A DNA stretch of 64,000 nucleotides from Cryphonectria parasitica EP155 (GCF_011745365.1 NW_024468914.1:2564001-2628000); one strand, 5' to 3'. Shown: positions 32,901 through 45,427, counted from the first letter of the stretch. Notes: generated by a model from the letters alone, not told the origin. A program made the numbers and translations.

Positions 32901-33288
32901 ACACGCATACACAGCTCAATCTCACCAAGTTGACAGACGAATGAGACTGCTCGTCTGGGAGATTGACTGGCTGGGCCTGGCTGCCCCCATTGGGTTTCTC
33001 TCACTCTCTCTGGCTGCTTACTATTATCTCAGTCGGGGGACCCAAAGGACACGAGCGGCGTTCGTGTCCCACCCAGGTCGTCTGCAGCAGCTAGCACGCG
33101 AGGCGTGTCTAGTCTGTTCTATCAACTCGTCACCACCCCAGCAATCGATACGGTAGAGATCCCCTGCTAGAGTCCCCTTTCGGCAGCACACGCACAAGTC
33201 GATTCTCTCCAGCAGGCCCAGACCACCCAACCGCGGCTGGCTTCTTCAAACTTGTACAAGATAGGCACCAAGTCTCGTGCTCTCCATC
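29341..33288. other. Long divergent intergenic region
   Basis: About 3.9 kb between the Mid2-like gene (-) and the unknown Ser/Pro-rich gene (+). It holds a (CA)19 repeat, a purine-rich patch upstream of the Mid2-like start, and a poly-C run near 31879-31888. Frames up to 135 codons overlap the CA repeat and are artefacts. No gene or RNA recognised. Confidence 0.5.
29939..29976. repeat. (CA)19 microsatellite
   Basis: Thirty-eight bases of perfect CA repeat about 600 bases upstream of the Mid2-like start, within its likely promoter or 5' leader. Confidence 0.97.
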
Positions 33289-35448
33289 ATGTTTGGCAAC
33301 CTCGCCCACCTCGGTATGTCCTCCTCCCTGGCCTTCTCCTGCTCGTCTGCCCTCACACCATGAAGCATGGCCCAAATCCCCCTCTGTCACCTGAAGACGG
33401 CTGTCTACCTCGACAGTGCGCCGAAAAGGGCAAACTCACATTGCAGCTCACGTTGTCTTGTCACATCTGCCATCTTGGTTCGGATGCTGGGCCGTGTCTG
33501 ATCGACTTCGTACCATGTCTTGCCCCAGACGTCTCAAAAGAGCCTCATTCCCTCCGTGTTAAGCGTCCCTTCTTCCTTCTGACCCTCGTGCCCCAACCAC
33601 ACCCCCCTCCCCCCCCCAAAAAAATCCTCGGTCTCTCCTTGGATGCTGACAACCCATCTTCCAGTTCCTCCTCCACCACTAAAGTCGCATGGTCCCCCAA
33701 AGGATGTTCCACCGCCTACACCGGTGCATTTACCGCAGTGTCTGCCAGGGCCTGCCAGGTCTTATTCGGCCGAGTCTGGCCCGGAGGTTCAGAGTCTGCC
33801 GGCTCTCCTTCAGACACTTGCTCGACCGGCAGACCAGGTCGAGATCGCTCATCTCGAGGCCCTGGGTGTACACGTGACTCCCGACATCCCACTAGACCGG
33901 CTTATACCGGACCCGTCGTATGTGCCGGATTTTGCGAGGTGGGAATCTCTAACCCAGGAAGAGGTTCATGCTGTCGATGGTGAGTCTCGATTGGTGCTGT
34001 GTAATGGCAGGTTGTCACCAGGTGCTTCCAAGTACCTCGATCTGCAGCAGTGCCTCCTTACTGCGAACGATCGAGCCTTTCGGTCTGTGAGGAGGGTAGC
34101 GCCAAAGCCCGGCGAGCAATACGTGAGACTGGGCTACTGTCATGACTTCTTCCGTTCTTTGGAGATTTTCACGGGGTACTGGGATGATACGTCGACCGCA
34201 AAGCCTTCTTCTACACAGACAGATGGAAACGGCCCAACTGAAGGCAGTGGCAAAGCCGACGACGCACCCGACAGTGAAGGTGTCGCGTTCTACCGCACGA
34301 GTGCGGGCTCTTCCATGCCGGCGCAGCACCGCACGCAGCTCCTGGCCTCTTTCCTCAAGCTCGTCACCTATGACTTCTCGTGCAACCTGACGACCCGTCA
34401 GGACCCTCGGCTGTACATCAAGTCTCTTAGCCCGGATTACAGGCACTCCTCCTTCTCCTCCGGCTGCAGCTTCATCTACCGGACACCGCCCGACCGCGAC
34501 TCTGCCAAGCGTGGTATTGTCGAGGGCCCCATCGCGGCCGTCAGCCCGCGTCACACAACTGTCTTCCCTCCCAAGGGCCGGGAGCGCGATTCGGTTATTG
34601 ACCTGTCGCGGGAGATCATTGCAGCACTGATTACAGCGCAGCATCGCGCCCGGGAGGGCAAACAGGAGGAGCGTATTGGTCAGGACGCGTGGTGGGCGAC
34701 AAGGCCGCGCTGGGGCGGTGGACCTGGTGGTCCCATTGGCAAAGAAGCAGAGCAGCTAGACGCCAGAGACACCACTGCCCTCCTGGTGGGGGACAAGGAT
34801 GAGATGCCTACCAAGGACCCTGTGGAAGGCGACAACCCATCTGCGGCTGGTAAGAACAGCAGTAGCCCTTCGCTGACCGCTGGCCGATCATCGTCCCGGA
34901 GTTCATGGCTTCGGGGTTCGGCGTCGTCCTCGTCACGCTCTTCGGAATTGTTCTCGTCTTCCTCCTCCTCCTCCTCCTCCTCCTCCTCCTCAGCACTGCA
35001 ACCCCCCAATCCCAAGCGGCCTCGCAAGGGACTGGCCATATACGATGCATACCGCATGGTCCGCCCGCCCGCCATGCAGTGGGACCCCAAGACTAGATAC
35101 ACTGCTATCGGCCGGCAGCGCGGTACCGACTACGACGATGTGTTTGTGATCAGCTCGCTGTTTCACCACGTGTCTATCCTCAGAGTCAGGGTTCCAGATC
35201 GGCTGCTGGGGGTCCTCGGCAGCGCTGAGCCCGACTCAGGGGTGGCCGGTCGGGGCAGAGTGGAGGTCTGGCGGACGCGTTGGTTCGATTTCTTCATAGC
35301 TCAGGACAGGGTGGAGGCAATGAGGGCTGTTTGGGTTGTCATGGCGTACGCCATGCGGAAGTCTCAGGATGACGGAACAGAGAGCGACGAGGGAGGCATC
35401 AAGGTCTTGCAGGGTCGCCAGGCCAAGGAGGGAGGCTCGAAAGGATAG
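33289..35448 (+). CDS. Unrecognised fungal protein with polyserine tract
   Basis: Model: exon 1 is 33289-33313 (MFGNLAHL plus one base) and exon 2 is 33665-35448, giving 602 residues. The 351-nt intron has a GTATGT donor and GCTGAC...CATCTTCCAG at its end. An ATG at 33643 that would start the longest plain frame lies across this branch-site region and is therefore probably intronic. The N-terminus is proline-rich (VPPPPLKSHGPPKDVPPP). The middle has conserved-looking aromatic segments (GYCHDFFRSLEIFTGYWDD, TYDFSCNLTTRQDPRLYIK). An Arg/Ser-rich stretch with 13 consecutive serines separates them from a C-terminal region (YDAYRMVRPPAMQWDPK, ISSLFHHVSILRVRVPD). An in-frame 42-nt GT...AG segment at 33980-34021 could be an ultrashort intron. 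I do not recognise a domain. The alternation of low-complexity and well-ordered segments suggests a real protein. Confidence 0.75.
34961..34990 (+). repeat. (CCT)10 repeat encoding polyserine
   Basis: Thirty bases of a perfect trinucleotide repeat, read as TCC serine codons in the unknown gene. With flanking TCG/TCT codons it makes 13 serines in a row. Length changes would stay in frame. Confidence 0.95.
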
Positions 35449-35971
35449 GATCTCTTTGGGCGGAACCTATCGATGCGTCGGATGACCTCGTGGCCACCTT
35501 TCAAAAGCCGGGAGAGAACCGTCGCCTCGGTAAGGCCAGCAAGGTCCTCGCAACAAACCAAGTGTAACGGGGACTGCTGTAGCGTGGAGGATTTCTTTTG
35601 TGGCACTGGAAGAGAAAAGCACAAGGCCTGAAGTGAGCACAACATATTGCGGTTGCATCCCACACACTTCTCCCGGTGGGTTCCCCTGGGTAATGGGTCC
35701 CATTAGATAGCATGGTTCTCACTTAGATGACAACCTAGATTTGGGTCCCATGTTGAACAATCCCGTACTCTCCAGTATGTATATGAATCTTACAACAGGA
35801 GAGACAATGAGAAATTTATTCATCATCATATTGTCAACGTCTTGGACCACTCATTGCAAAATCGAGGACTTGAGAAGTTGGAAAGGAAATTTACAAGAAT
35901 TCAATATTAGGATCGGCATCTCTGGAGGGGGTCGTGTCTGTCGTCTCCAACGTTGTTGTATACATATCATC
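35449..35971. other. Convergent 3' intergenic region
   Basis: 523 bases between convergent genes. Part (35885-35960) may belong to an alternative last exon of the SAT4-like gene. Otherwise nothing seen. Confidence 0.5.
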
Positions 35972-37531
35972 TCATGCTTCGTTTCCCTCAGGATGATATA
36001 CCCTTGGCGCATGAGCAACCCCAGAACTTACCTCAAACCGCCTTGTGACATAAACTCCTGGCTGGTTCGACAGTGTGGCCTCTAGTATCGGCTGCTCGCT
36101 GTCCCTCGAGATGAACGGCCAGAGCCGACTATCATCTGGGCCTTGAAAGAGTCTCTCCTCCGACCCCGAGCGCGTGCTGCCTTGTACAGGCCGTGAAACC
36201 GTATCCGGCTTCTCCTGAGACCTCGAGCTTGCCTCCACATAATAGGCGCTTCGTGAGCTTTTCATCGTGGACGCGAGCTCGTAAGATTTTAGGCGCGACT
36301 CGGAGCCGCTGGTTGCGCCTGAGTCACCATGCTTATGGTAGTACCGGGCCCAGATGGCCTTCATCGACGGTAAATTCATGGCGATTATTGCGGATTGTAT
36401 CTCGATGGCCGCGATGATGATCTCCTCGAGCTGGCGTGTCTCGTTGGGACCCGACACCAGCGAGGGGATGACGGACAGGCGGACACAGGCCACGACCACC
36501 GAGCAGAGCCCGAAGCTCATGACGAAGATGATCTGCAGCTTCTTCCGGGTGGAGATCTGCAGGCTCCAGACCACGGCGACTGGGAGGGCCAGGATGTAGA
36601 GGTCCATGGCAATGTTCTGCATGAGGTAGGGGAGTTTTACTGTTAGTACCATCCACCTCCTCCCTTGATAAATTCTTGGCTCTGGCAAGGTCAATGCATG
36701 GACTTGGACTCACAAGGACAGGAGGGATAATCAGGACCGTAAGCTGGTCCAGGCATACCGCGTTGGGTGCCGATGCTGGGTCAAATATTGCTTGGAAGGA
36801 ATTGCACTGAAGGCATGTGAGGAGTCTTCTCGATGTTCAGCATTTTTCCGTCCTCGAATTTATGCATTACCAGAGATTGTGAAAAACGGGCGGCTTACAT
36901 GTTGGATAGGAATATGGAGCCGTTGACAGCCAGTCCCACGAAGACGAATTTGCGAGACCCAGAGCTTGTCCATATCCGAAGGAAGAAAAGGAGAAAAGTG
37001 ATCTTGATCACAAAGTGTAACGTGTATACAACAATTTCCTCGGAGAATATGACCTGTGACACCATCAGTCCTGGAGCAATCACGATAGCGAAGGTTGGCG
37101 AGTAAACCGAGAGATATGATGTGCGTGGCCTCCACTCACCTTGTAGAATGTATAACCTTCTATCCCACATGTCATTCCGGGTCTGAGAGGCACACCATCA
37201 GCACTCTGTAGAACGTTTCACGGGCCTTGAAGAGCAGCGTACAATCCACAACCTCCACTAAGAAGCACTTGAAGCAAACCCTGTTGCACGAGCATCGCTG
37301 CCTATAGTTTCACACGTGAAGCTGTCAGTGGGTGGTCTGCGACCGAAACGTTGTTAACATCGGTGGCTGCTGGTGGCGTACAAGGACAACGACGGATGCA
37401 GAGTCGTCAGGACCCCATGACTTCGTGATCACAAGATGCGCATAGTATCTCAGGACTGTGGTCAAGAGACCCAAAGCGAAGGTAGTATACGCTATGGCAT
37501 AGGCACCATCATACAAAGCCAGGCTGGCCAT
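35972..37531 (-). CDS. SAT4/PTH11-type rhodopsin-like seven-helix membrane protein
   Basis: Fungal integral membrane protein of the large rhodopsin-like (SAT4/DUF) family, relatives of which include PTH11-type putative receptors. Exons are 37531-37382, 37301-37243, 37182-37140, 37053-36899, 36825-36714 and 36616-35972, giving 387 residues with consistent phases. Helices alternate with family motifs: YTTFALGLLTTVLRYYAHLVI then SWGPDDSA (the usual W/DD motif after helix 2), FYKVIFSEEIVVYTLHFVIKITFLLFFLRIW, LLTCLQCNSFQAIFDP, AMDLYILALPVAVVWSLQ and FVMSFGLCSVVVACVRL. The tail is Ser/Arg-rich and cytoplasmic. Exon 5 appears to use an AAG or GAG acceptor near 36826, which is the least certain join. 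A strong GTAAGT at FE/VSSG near the 3' end offers an alternative terminal exon. Ligand or role unknown. Confidence 0.85.
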
Positions 37532-40500
37532 CTTGCATAATATGTGTTGGTGGAGTTCAAGGACGAGAGATGCGTAAAATGCACGACAAAGTGAAAGGAA
37601 CAGCGTAGAATGCAGTCAGCTCTGCGAAGGGCAATTTCTGGAGAGGAGGAGGACCGCATATAGCAGACCTTTGATACATGTGTGAAGGATTCAACCATGA
37701 ACCCCCCACGCCGCCCTTGAATGCATATCATCCTGCGGCCAAATACTACGTCTGTGTCTGACATTGCCCGGGTGACACCCATTTCTCATTTCAAAAGCTA
37801 GTCCGGTACCAGAGGCCTATGGCTAAGACAGCTCTTGATGCTCGTGGCTTATAAGGATCCACTATCAACAAGCGTGGTGATCCAATACAGTAATCGATCA
37901 CCAACGTCACCTGGTATGCCAATGTTCAAACTCCCCAAGAGGACTGATACAAGAGATCTAGATAGCTTGTCCCTCCCTATCAACATCAGACATAGAGATG
38001 TACGTGGAACGCAGAAAAAGTTGTATACAGCGTTCCTGGCACTTTTTTTTTTTGGCCATCTTTTGTATAAGTAAATGTCAATCTTCCATAGCATTATCAA
38101 GGTGTCAGATGGGCTTCCTTCCTCACGCTGTCATTAATGTTACGTTCGGGGACGGGACCGAGCCGGAACCGGGGCAGCATGCCCGAACACCGAAGTACTT
38201 AAAAATAACAGCAACACCAACTGCATTTGTCTTGTTCGGTATTACTTACAGTCTAGCGGTATGTCATTACCATGATAGACTTTCATTCTATTATTGATCG
38301 CCAGCCCCCATTTTCAAGTAAGACATTATTTCACTTAGTTAGTTGCTATATGTGTTGTGTCTTATTAACTCAAGGATAACGCTTCTCGACAGAACGATTG
38401 GTCAGCAGGTTTACACTCCCTAATCGCGGCCTCTCTTCACCGTCGACTAGACTTCCTCTTCTCTTAGCCCCGCTCGTCTCTGTTCATCATGTCCCCTACA
38501 ATATCCTGTTAGTCAAACCTATCGTAAGTATAGCAAACGGCTCTCTCCATACTATTTATTCTCTGAAGTTGCCCATCTTTAATCTTGTCGCCATGACGTT
38601 CACCCGGTGAAATTTGCAGCTCAGTCGGTCGATGGCTTCCGTGTTAATCCCAGTGTCATTGAACTTACCGATTTATTTACATTGTGGAACTTGTGAAGGC
38701 CGAGCTGTAGGCCACAACCGCATTTGTTTGAGCAATCTCCCGAAAAGACTAAATAACGTACAGATCTGCAGCTTCCAAGGTTGCCCGCGAAACACTGGCT
38801 TGCCTTCTCATGCGTAGATCACAGTCGCGAGTATCTGATATTCTCTTATCACAGTCTCCACTGGTACGCTTTGCTCTCCGCTTAGTGTCGAGCTTCCAGA
38901 TTGAGTCCTGCATTGTGCGATATGGAACGGGAGGAGGACTAAGAGAGATCAGAATTGAGAACCCTCATCTAATTTTTGGGAAGAATCGTATGTATTGGTA
39001 AAACCGTACAAGACGAGGACAGCTGTTCATTCAAATGTGTCTTCATAATCGACAGAGTCTACCCGAAACCCGTTAAGGCACTATCATGGGAGGTTGTAGA
39101 ACTGCTCACGCCAAGTTGATAGCAGTGGGCTTCAGCTCTGTTTGCAAACCGAGCATACAGTACTGCAATCGTGTGAATGCTGAGAGCTTTGCTGTAGTAA
39201 AAGCAACATTTTTATCTTCAAAGAAGTTACGCGTTCAAGTCATTACATAGCATTAGTCAAGTCATATGTACCTCTAGGCATTCCATGAGACCAGCCGCCG
39301 TAATTGCCCAAACATTTGTGTCCAGATCTTGCCACTCCATACAACGCCTTTTAATAACAAATAATTGTATCCAATGCTACAAGCCAAGGGTACAGTATAT
39401 TAGCTTACTGATGTCTCTACAAAATGGCATAACAGCGAGCAACTGTGTATATGCGAGCCCTCATAGGACGACTATCCGCACTACAATCTGGAAATGGTGT
39501 GGGCTGATCATATGGAATGTCGTAGGTTAAGGATCTCGCACAGTACATAGTCCAGGTAGGGGTGAAGAGAGACATCTGCGATTTCTTCAGAAGAGATTCT
39601 CGGTATTCTTTGAATGTCAGCTTCAAATATTCCGGTGCCTTCAGTCACACTCGTCCAAGTAATTGGATTGGACTGATAAATACTAGAGATTCTAGCCACG
39701 AAGAACATTGAAATTCATATTCGACTGGCATGGCTAATGAAACGATATGGCCTAGGAAAGGAATGATTGGGTAATTCACTATCGAGGCACAACAATTGAT
39801 ACGCTTATTCAAGGACATGATGTTATGTATCTCGAAAACTTGCCCAGGTCACCCAGTCGTGCATGTGGTTTTCCCCTTGATAGACTGGGTATGGTCTTGT
39901 ATATACCCAACGCGTTTGATCGATACTGTAGCTAAACTTTAGGATTTGCCCTGATTCAATGCGATATACCTTTCAAATAACGATGCCTGGTCAGAGCCAG
40001 GCAATAAATAGTTTACTCTCTGGTCAACCCTTCAAAATCTCCTGGCGCTCAAGTCCTTGAACCTCTGCCGCTGTTAATTTTAGTAACAACTGTATTCGCT
40101 GAGCCATTTGTAGTAAATTTGACCCCAGGAACATTTTTTTAATTAGCTTCAATTTTTTTCCAGCTCTATTATATCTCATGCACCAGATATGGAATTTGAA
40201 GAACGATAGCAGCTAGTGGCAGACGTGGCACCTGGGCGATATGCAGAACGAGTCAGGAATTATTCACGGTCACCTAGTCTATCAGCTTCTTGAATTACTC
40301 TCCTTCGAGTGTGTCCCCGAGTTATGATAGTCGTGGTATCATTGTTAACCATCACTTGGTGTAGGCTTGAGCCAATTGCCGTGCCTGCTGTGCACCTAAG
40401 GTGCAAGAGGTTGATGGGCCTGTCAGAATCTAGGAAAGGAGGACCGGCGCGGTTGTCTTTTCCACGCAGGCTGTCTTCAAATCACTAGAAGGCAGATTGT

Positions 40501-43500
40501 AATGTTCATGAGATTACGAAACTGTCTCGGGGATGCTACCTAACCGGTTTCTACGTGGACCTCGGTGGTGAACGGTGTCTCTGCTGCAGTGGTTAGGCTT
40601 GATACATGTAGGGACCGGTAATTACTTACATATAAGCCCAAAGATCGCGCAATCCACCCTTTCCCTGGGAGAAGAGGGATCCAAACGACAGTCTTTCTTC
40701 CTTTCCCCCCTTCTTTTCCCACACAGAAGCCCAAAACCTTGGGAGTTGTGCTTCGAGACTTCGAAAGGCACAAGAACAAAGAAGCGTCGGCATCAGGACG
40801 AACCTGGAAGAGAAGTTGAGAGGATGTCCTTACCCAAGTATGCAGAAGTTCCGTTAGATTGCTATTACTCCACAAGAGGCAAGAGAAACTGTATGATCGA
40901 TGCCCCGAATTGATCGTCTTGTGCCGGGTCGTATGTTTACTTACCTCTTCGCCCTCACCCCCGGATGCAAGCTGCTGTTTGGCCTCATCACTCCTGTAGG
41001 TACGGCTCGTGGCTAGGCTGATTTGGGGGAGGGTGAGAGTAAGGTTCGGCCGCTCTGCATACATAAATTTATTACTGACGCACTACGGAGAAATCAGGAC
41101 ATCACCAAGGCCAACGATAACGCGAGCAGGCATTGCTTTTCGTATTCAGCTAGTATCTGGGGGAGCCGAGCGCTCAGCCCCACGGGCACCTCACGCGCGA
41201 GGTGCGCGCCACATGTCAGCAAAGCAATCTCCACCTGACGCTGTGTATGGGCAGGTTGCATGATCTGCTGCAGATCGAGGTGAGAGAATAGGCCTGAAGG
41301 AAGAAGGGCAAGACGTAGCAGGGATGTCAGACTGACTTGCCCTTGGGTCATCACTTGGCCAGCATGCATATGTAAGGTGCGGGAGTTGCGGAATGTAATC
41401 GCCAGTATGCTGGGAAGGTGGTGGGGGCTTGTAGCCGATACGTGCGTAAGGAACAAGTCCAGACTCAGTGCCATGCAGCAAGGGTTTAACAGGAAGACAT
41501 TGGTTCGGAGACACGAGATAGTGCAGTCACAGACGGTGATCAAATTACCAAGTATCCTGTCCCGTAGCGCGTACTAATTTGTTTCGACTAGATCTCCAGA
41601 ATGCTAAAGTTAATCCATGGTCCCGCTTCATCGACTTGTCGTCAACATTGGGCCCTCTTCGTAGCCCCAGGGCGTAACTAGTCGGCAGGATGCGACAAAA
41701 TTAAGCATCTCGCGAAGGACGAACTCCGTCAGACGGCTGCCTTGGAACGGGCCGTGATGACGAGCGTTCGGGGAACTAGGCGAGAAATGAGGTCCTCTTT
41801 ATTATCGATATTGAGAATTCAGGGCTTCATCCAGAGTCAAGGTCCCGTGTGAGTGTCAGTGTTGAGCTCGACACTCGTCCTCGCGGACAATTTGAATAGT
41901 CGAATACCACATTGAGGCCCACATGTACCGTCAGGCCCGGGCCGGACAAAGAAAAAGAAGAAGGAAGAAAGCAAGGTAAAGCAAGAAAAGAAAGAAAAAA
42001 TAGATTCAAAAGGAGAAAAAAAAAAGGCAGGCCTACGATGTAAGTTGCGATTGATGGTTCTGGCCTTGGTGGTGCACGAAATCTTGGGATCTGGCTGTCA
42101 TGCGCAAGCAAGCAGCACTCGGCCTCGTCGAGTTTTGACATGATGGTCCTTTAGCTGTTAGCTATTGAACCGATCCGTTACTGTAGGTGTTTTCTAGGCG
42201 CACTACGAGCCATCATGCGTGAGGCCGAGAAGAGGTCTTCTCATCCACCGATTTCCAAGCGATGGCCCAGTCTCGACATGTATGCTGGAACTAGTGTCGG
42301 TGCAGGTTTTAGGCATCAGTAAAGAGACATGCTATTGAAATGGTCGATAAAGCCGGCACATGAGACCCCCACCACAGACGGAATAAGCATTAGCTTTGTT
42401 GGGTGGGGTGGCCTACCTGAATTTCCTCCATAACGAAAGGGAGGGGCTGTCAGATGGTGAGACATGTCTGTGGCTAGCCTACAAATATGCGTGAGGGTGT
42501 ACTTCCATCACAAACACAAGGGCCGACAGGCATGGATGGTGTTGAGCCCAAAAATGCGTTGCCATTGGGCCTGTCCTGCCGCGTGGCGTTCCGAATCTCA
42601 GCACATCGGTCGTCCCGTGGGGTCTCCCCTCCGCGCAGATAAGCCGTGTGCATGTTTCTGTATCTGTGTGTGTGGTGCAGGTCACGAAGTCGTTTCCCAA
42701 CTCGGCCTGCATATGGTGGATTCAATATAGCAGCTCACGCCTGAAGAGGATTTCCCAAACTGAAGCAGGTCCCTCTTCCCGTATTTGGTGTGCATACGTA
42801 CAGTGTGCATATCCATCGTATATTAGTTGATCGAGATGCAATCCTACCCCTCCCTCCTTTCCGACACGCAGCCATCCGCCCAGACCTGGCTGCCACGTGT
42901 CTGACATTTTCGTGTGTGGTGGTCGGCACACCTCGTCCATGATGATGGCAGCAAATGCAGACTCTGCACGAGGACGCATGTCCCGAGGGTAGGAATGGGG
43001 GGGGGGGGCGGAATGGCCTGGCCTGGCCCTGTGCCCTGTGCCCTGTGTCCTGAAGAGGCGAGAGCGAGGTTATAGTGGCGGCGGGAAATCAGAGTTCCGA
43101 GCAAACCAGATTTTCTTGTCGGGCGGCTAGATTCGAACCCATCCTGGGGCCTATTAGCCAAGCCCATCCATGGTGAGTAAAGCATGCAATGGTGGTGCAT
43201 TCTTTCTGGGGCCTGCAGGGCGCTGAGGGCACAGAAGAGGAGCTGAAGCTGCGGTCGAGGAGGAGTAGAGGGAAAAGAAAGAGAGGGTTGCATTGCTTAG
43301 CCGAGTCAGACGGTCGTTGCAGGAAGGAGAGACAAGAGGAAACCGGGGCCGGTGCTGCGACGCAACCTTTGGGCCTGTGTTGAGCCTAGCCCGGCCGCAG
43401 TGCTTCGCCTCAACCAGCCTGCGGCAAAGGCCGATTGGTCAAGGACGAGGCCCAGACATACGATTCTGAGTTTGAGGTCGACGAGAAGATGCCATTGTTG

Positions 43501-45427
43501 TTGTGGTTTTCCTGAACCGTCTAATAACAGCGGTACGATTGAGTGATATTTACTGACTGTGAAGCCCTGTGAGTAAGAAGTCAAGCCTTTTCTCTTTCTT
43601 TTCTTTTTGCATAATAATAGACAAGGAGAGAAACAACACAAAATCTTCAAGGTGCTATGCTATGAATTCCTACTACTACCATCCACAGGGCTTGTATGTG
43701 GGTACTGGGATCTACATACAACAAGTGCCACGAGATACTTTTAATTCAGCCTCGGCGCAGTGACGCAGTGACGATCCAACGGAGACAAACGAAAGAAGAA
43801 AGAGGGGGGGGGGGACAAGAAAGAAGAAGAAAAACAACAATAGAGAGAAAAGGCAAAAAAAAACAAAAAACGTTGAGGCGACGACGCATAGGGCATGTCC
43901 TAGTTTGTGGCTTGCAACATCATCATATTAGCACTCAACACACCTACTCACTTACTTGCGCACACACTCACGCACACCTCCACACATGCACACCCACAGC
44001 ACACACACTCTCTCACACTCACACACCTTATACGACATGCGCTTGGCATTTCTAAATTTATGATTGTCGTGTCAGTTCGAGATTAAGTTTTGCGATACAC
44101 ATCATATGCACATGACACACCATAGCTTTCTAAGCCATGACCGTTTGCACACAGCCATCCCAGCTAATGCAACGACGTACGATTCTTTGGAGTATTACCG
44201 TGGTATGTGACCTTTAGTGTGTACTCAGGTGCCACTACTCTGTACGGTGAGTTGTTTTGTATGCATGCATGTGACATAATGTTGTGGTATGCACTCCGCC
44301 TGGCCCACGGTGAGCCACTCTCTCCGCTCTCCCCGCTACGACTCCTCCACCTTCCGCTCTTCCTCCCCATACAATACACCATAGTGTATGTACTATGTAC
44401 AATCCAGTAGTGCCAAAGCACTGTCGCATTCGAAACTCTGACGGACGGATTCTCCACACCAACAAGTTCCTCACTGATGTTTCCCACTTTTCCAACCCAT
44501 CCCCCCCCGGCCTTCTCCTTTACTTGTTTGCGTCCTGTGGTTTTTTCTCTCTTTTTTCTTTCTTTCTTTATGTCTTCATTTCTTTCCCCCTTGTCAAACT
44601 GCTACGTTGCCAGTTCATCTCAGCCTCGATGTGACAAAACAATTGCAACCCAATCCAATCCTGTCTTCCCTTCCTCTTCTCCATCTTCCTCCTTGACGGG
44701 AATTCGGCTCAGGCTGGCGGGACGAAATTGGGCCCCGACGTAGCGACACACCTAATCCAAAAGAGAGGGGGGGGAAGGGGAAAAAAAAAGAAGAAGAAAA
44801 AAAAGGAAGAAAAAAAGTCATCTTCGTGGCTTGTCGTCTTTGGTCCTATCACACCCCTGGGATGACCCCTCCCACCCTGTCCTGCCGCTTGTCCTGCCGC
44901 TTTGTCCTGCCTTGCCCTTGCTCTGCCATAACTCTTTCCACTGCGCAATTCGTCGCGACCCAATTTATCTCGGATCTTCCCATCACCACGTTGCTGCTTA
45001 GTACTATTATATAGGACCCCTACGCGACTCTCCGTCTCGGGTCCCTCCATCTGTTTTTCTGTCTTGGCATTCTGGCTCGGCCCCCAATCAAAGCAGAACA
45101 GAGAGAGCTTCACTACTACGGCTTGGCTCTCTCTTGTCTCCTTTATCGCAGTTTCCTCCTCCCGTTGCGTGGCTGGCGCCATCCTCGAACCTCCCGTGAA
45201 TTGAAGCTCGAAGCCCCTCCTCCTGCTTTTCCGCCTCGGCCGAGACCTCGTCCTCAGGGCCTCGTCCTGCTCCTCCTCGTCCTCGATCTCGCCCTCGTCC
45301 TCCTCCTTTTCTTCAACCGCCTCCGACGGCACCATCAGCCTCTTGCGAGAGTATAAGAAGCCGTCCCCGAAAGTGCCGAGTGTGCCAGAGACTCCAGAGT
45401 TTCCGAGTAGCCCAGAGGCAATACGTC
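37532..45427. other. Gene desert, 7.9 kb
   Basis: No supported gene. By eye 37.9-40.5 kb is richer in A/T than the flanks, with many stops in all frames. The longest frame, 174 codons at 40540-41064 (-), has no domain. 42-45.4 kb returns to mixed composition with CA-rich sequence near 43920-44030, a TGTGCCC tandem repeat, poly-G runs near 42997-43008 and 43805-43813, and the pyrimidine-rich 5' leader of the metacaspase (44480-45427). A decayed mobile element altered by RIP is possible in the AT-rich part, but I found no terminal repeats or transposase motif. Confidence 0.5.
43025..43050. repeat. Short CCCTGTG tandem repeat
   Basis: GCCCTGT repeats about three and a half times in a row, the last unit with a T for C. 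It lies within the gene desert. Confidence 0.8.

Noticed and set aside
33643..33664. ATG at 33643 as the start of the unknown gene
   Set aside because: It overlaps a consensus branch site immediately followed by an acceptor, and an upstream ATG exon joins in phase.
34015..34644. 209-codon minus frame
   Set aside because: Antisense to the unknown Ser/Pro-rich gene, which has splice and composition support on the plus strand.
40540..41064. 174-codon minus frame in the gene desert
   Set aside because: No domain, no splice partners, and irregular composition. Probably a chance frame.
43110..43160. ATTCGAACCC resembling a minus-strand tRNA B box
   Set aside because: The T-stem does not pair and no acceptor or D-arm is present.
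44709..45335. 208-codon minus frame rich in Glu and Arg
   Set aside because: Lies in the pyrimidine-rich 5' leader of the metacaspase. It is low complexity with a polyphenylalanine run from a T-tract, with no domain or splice support.
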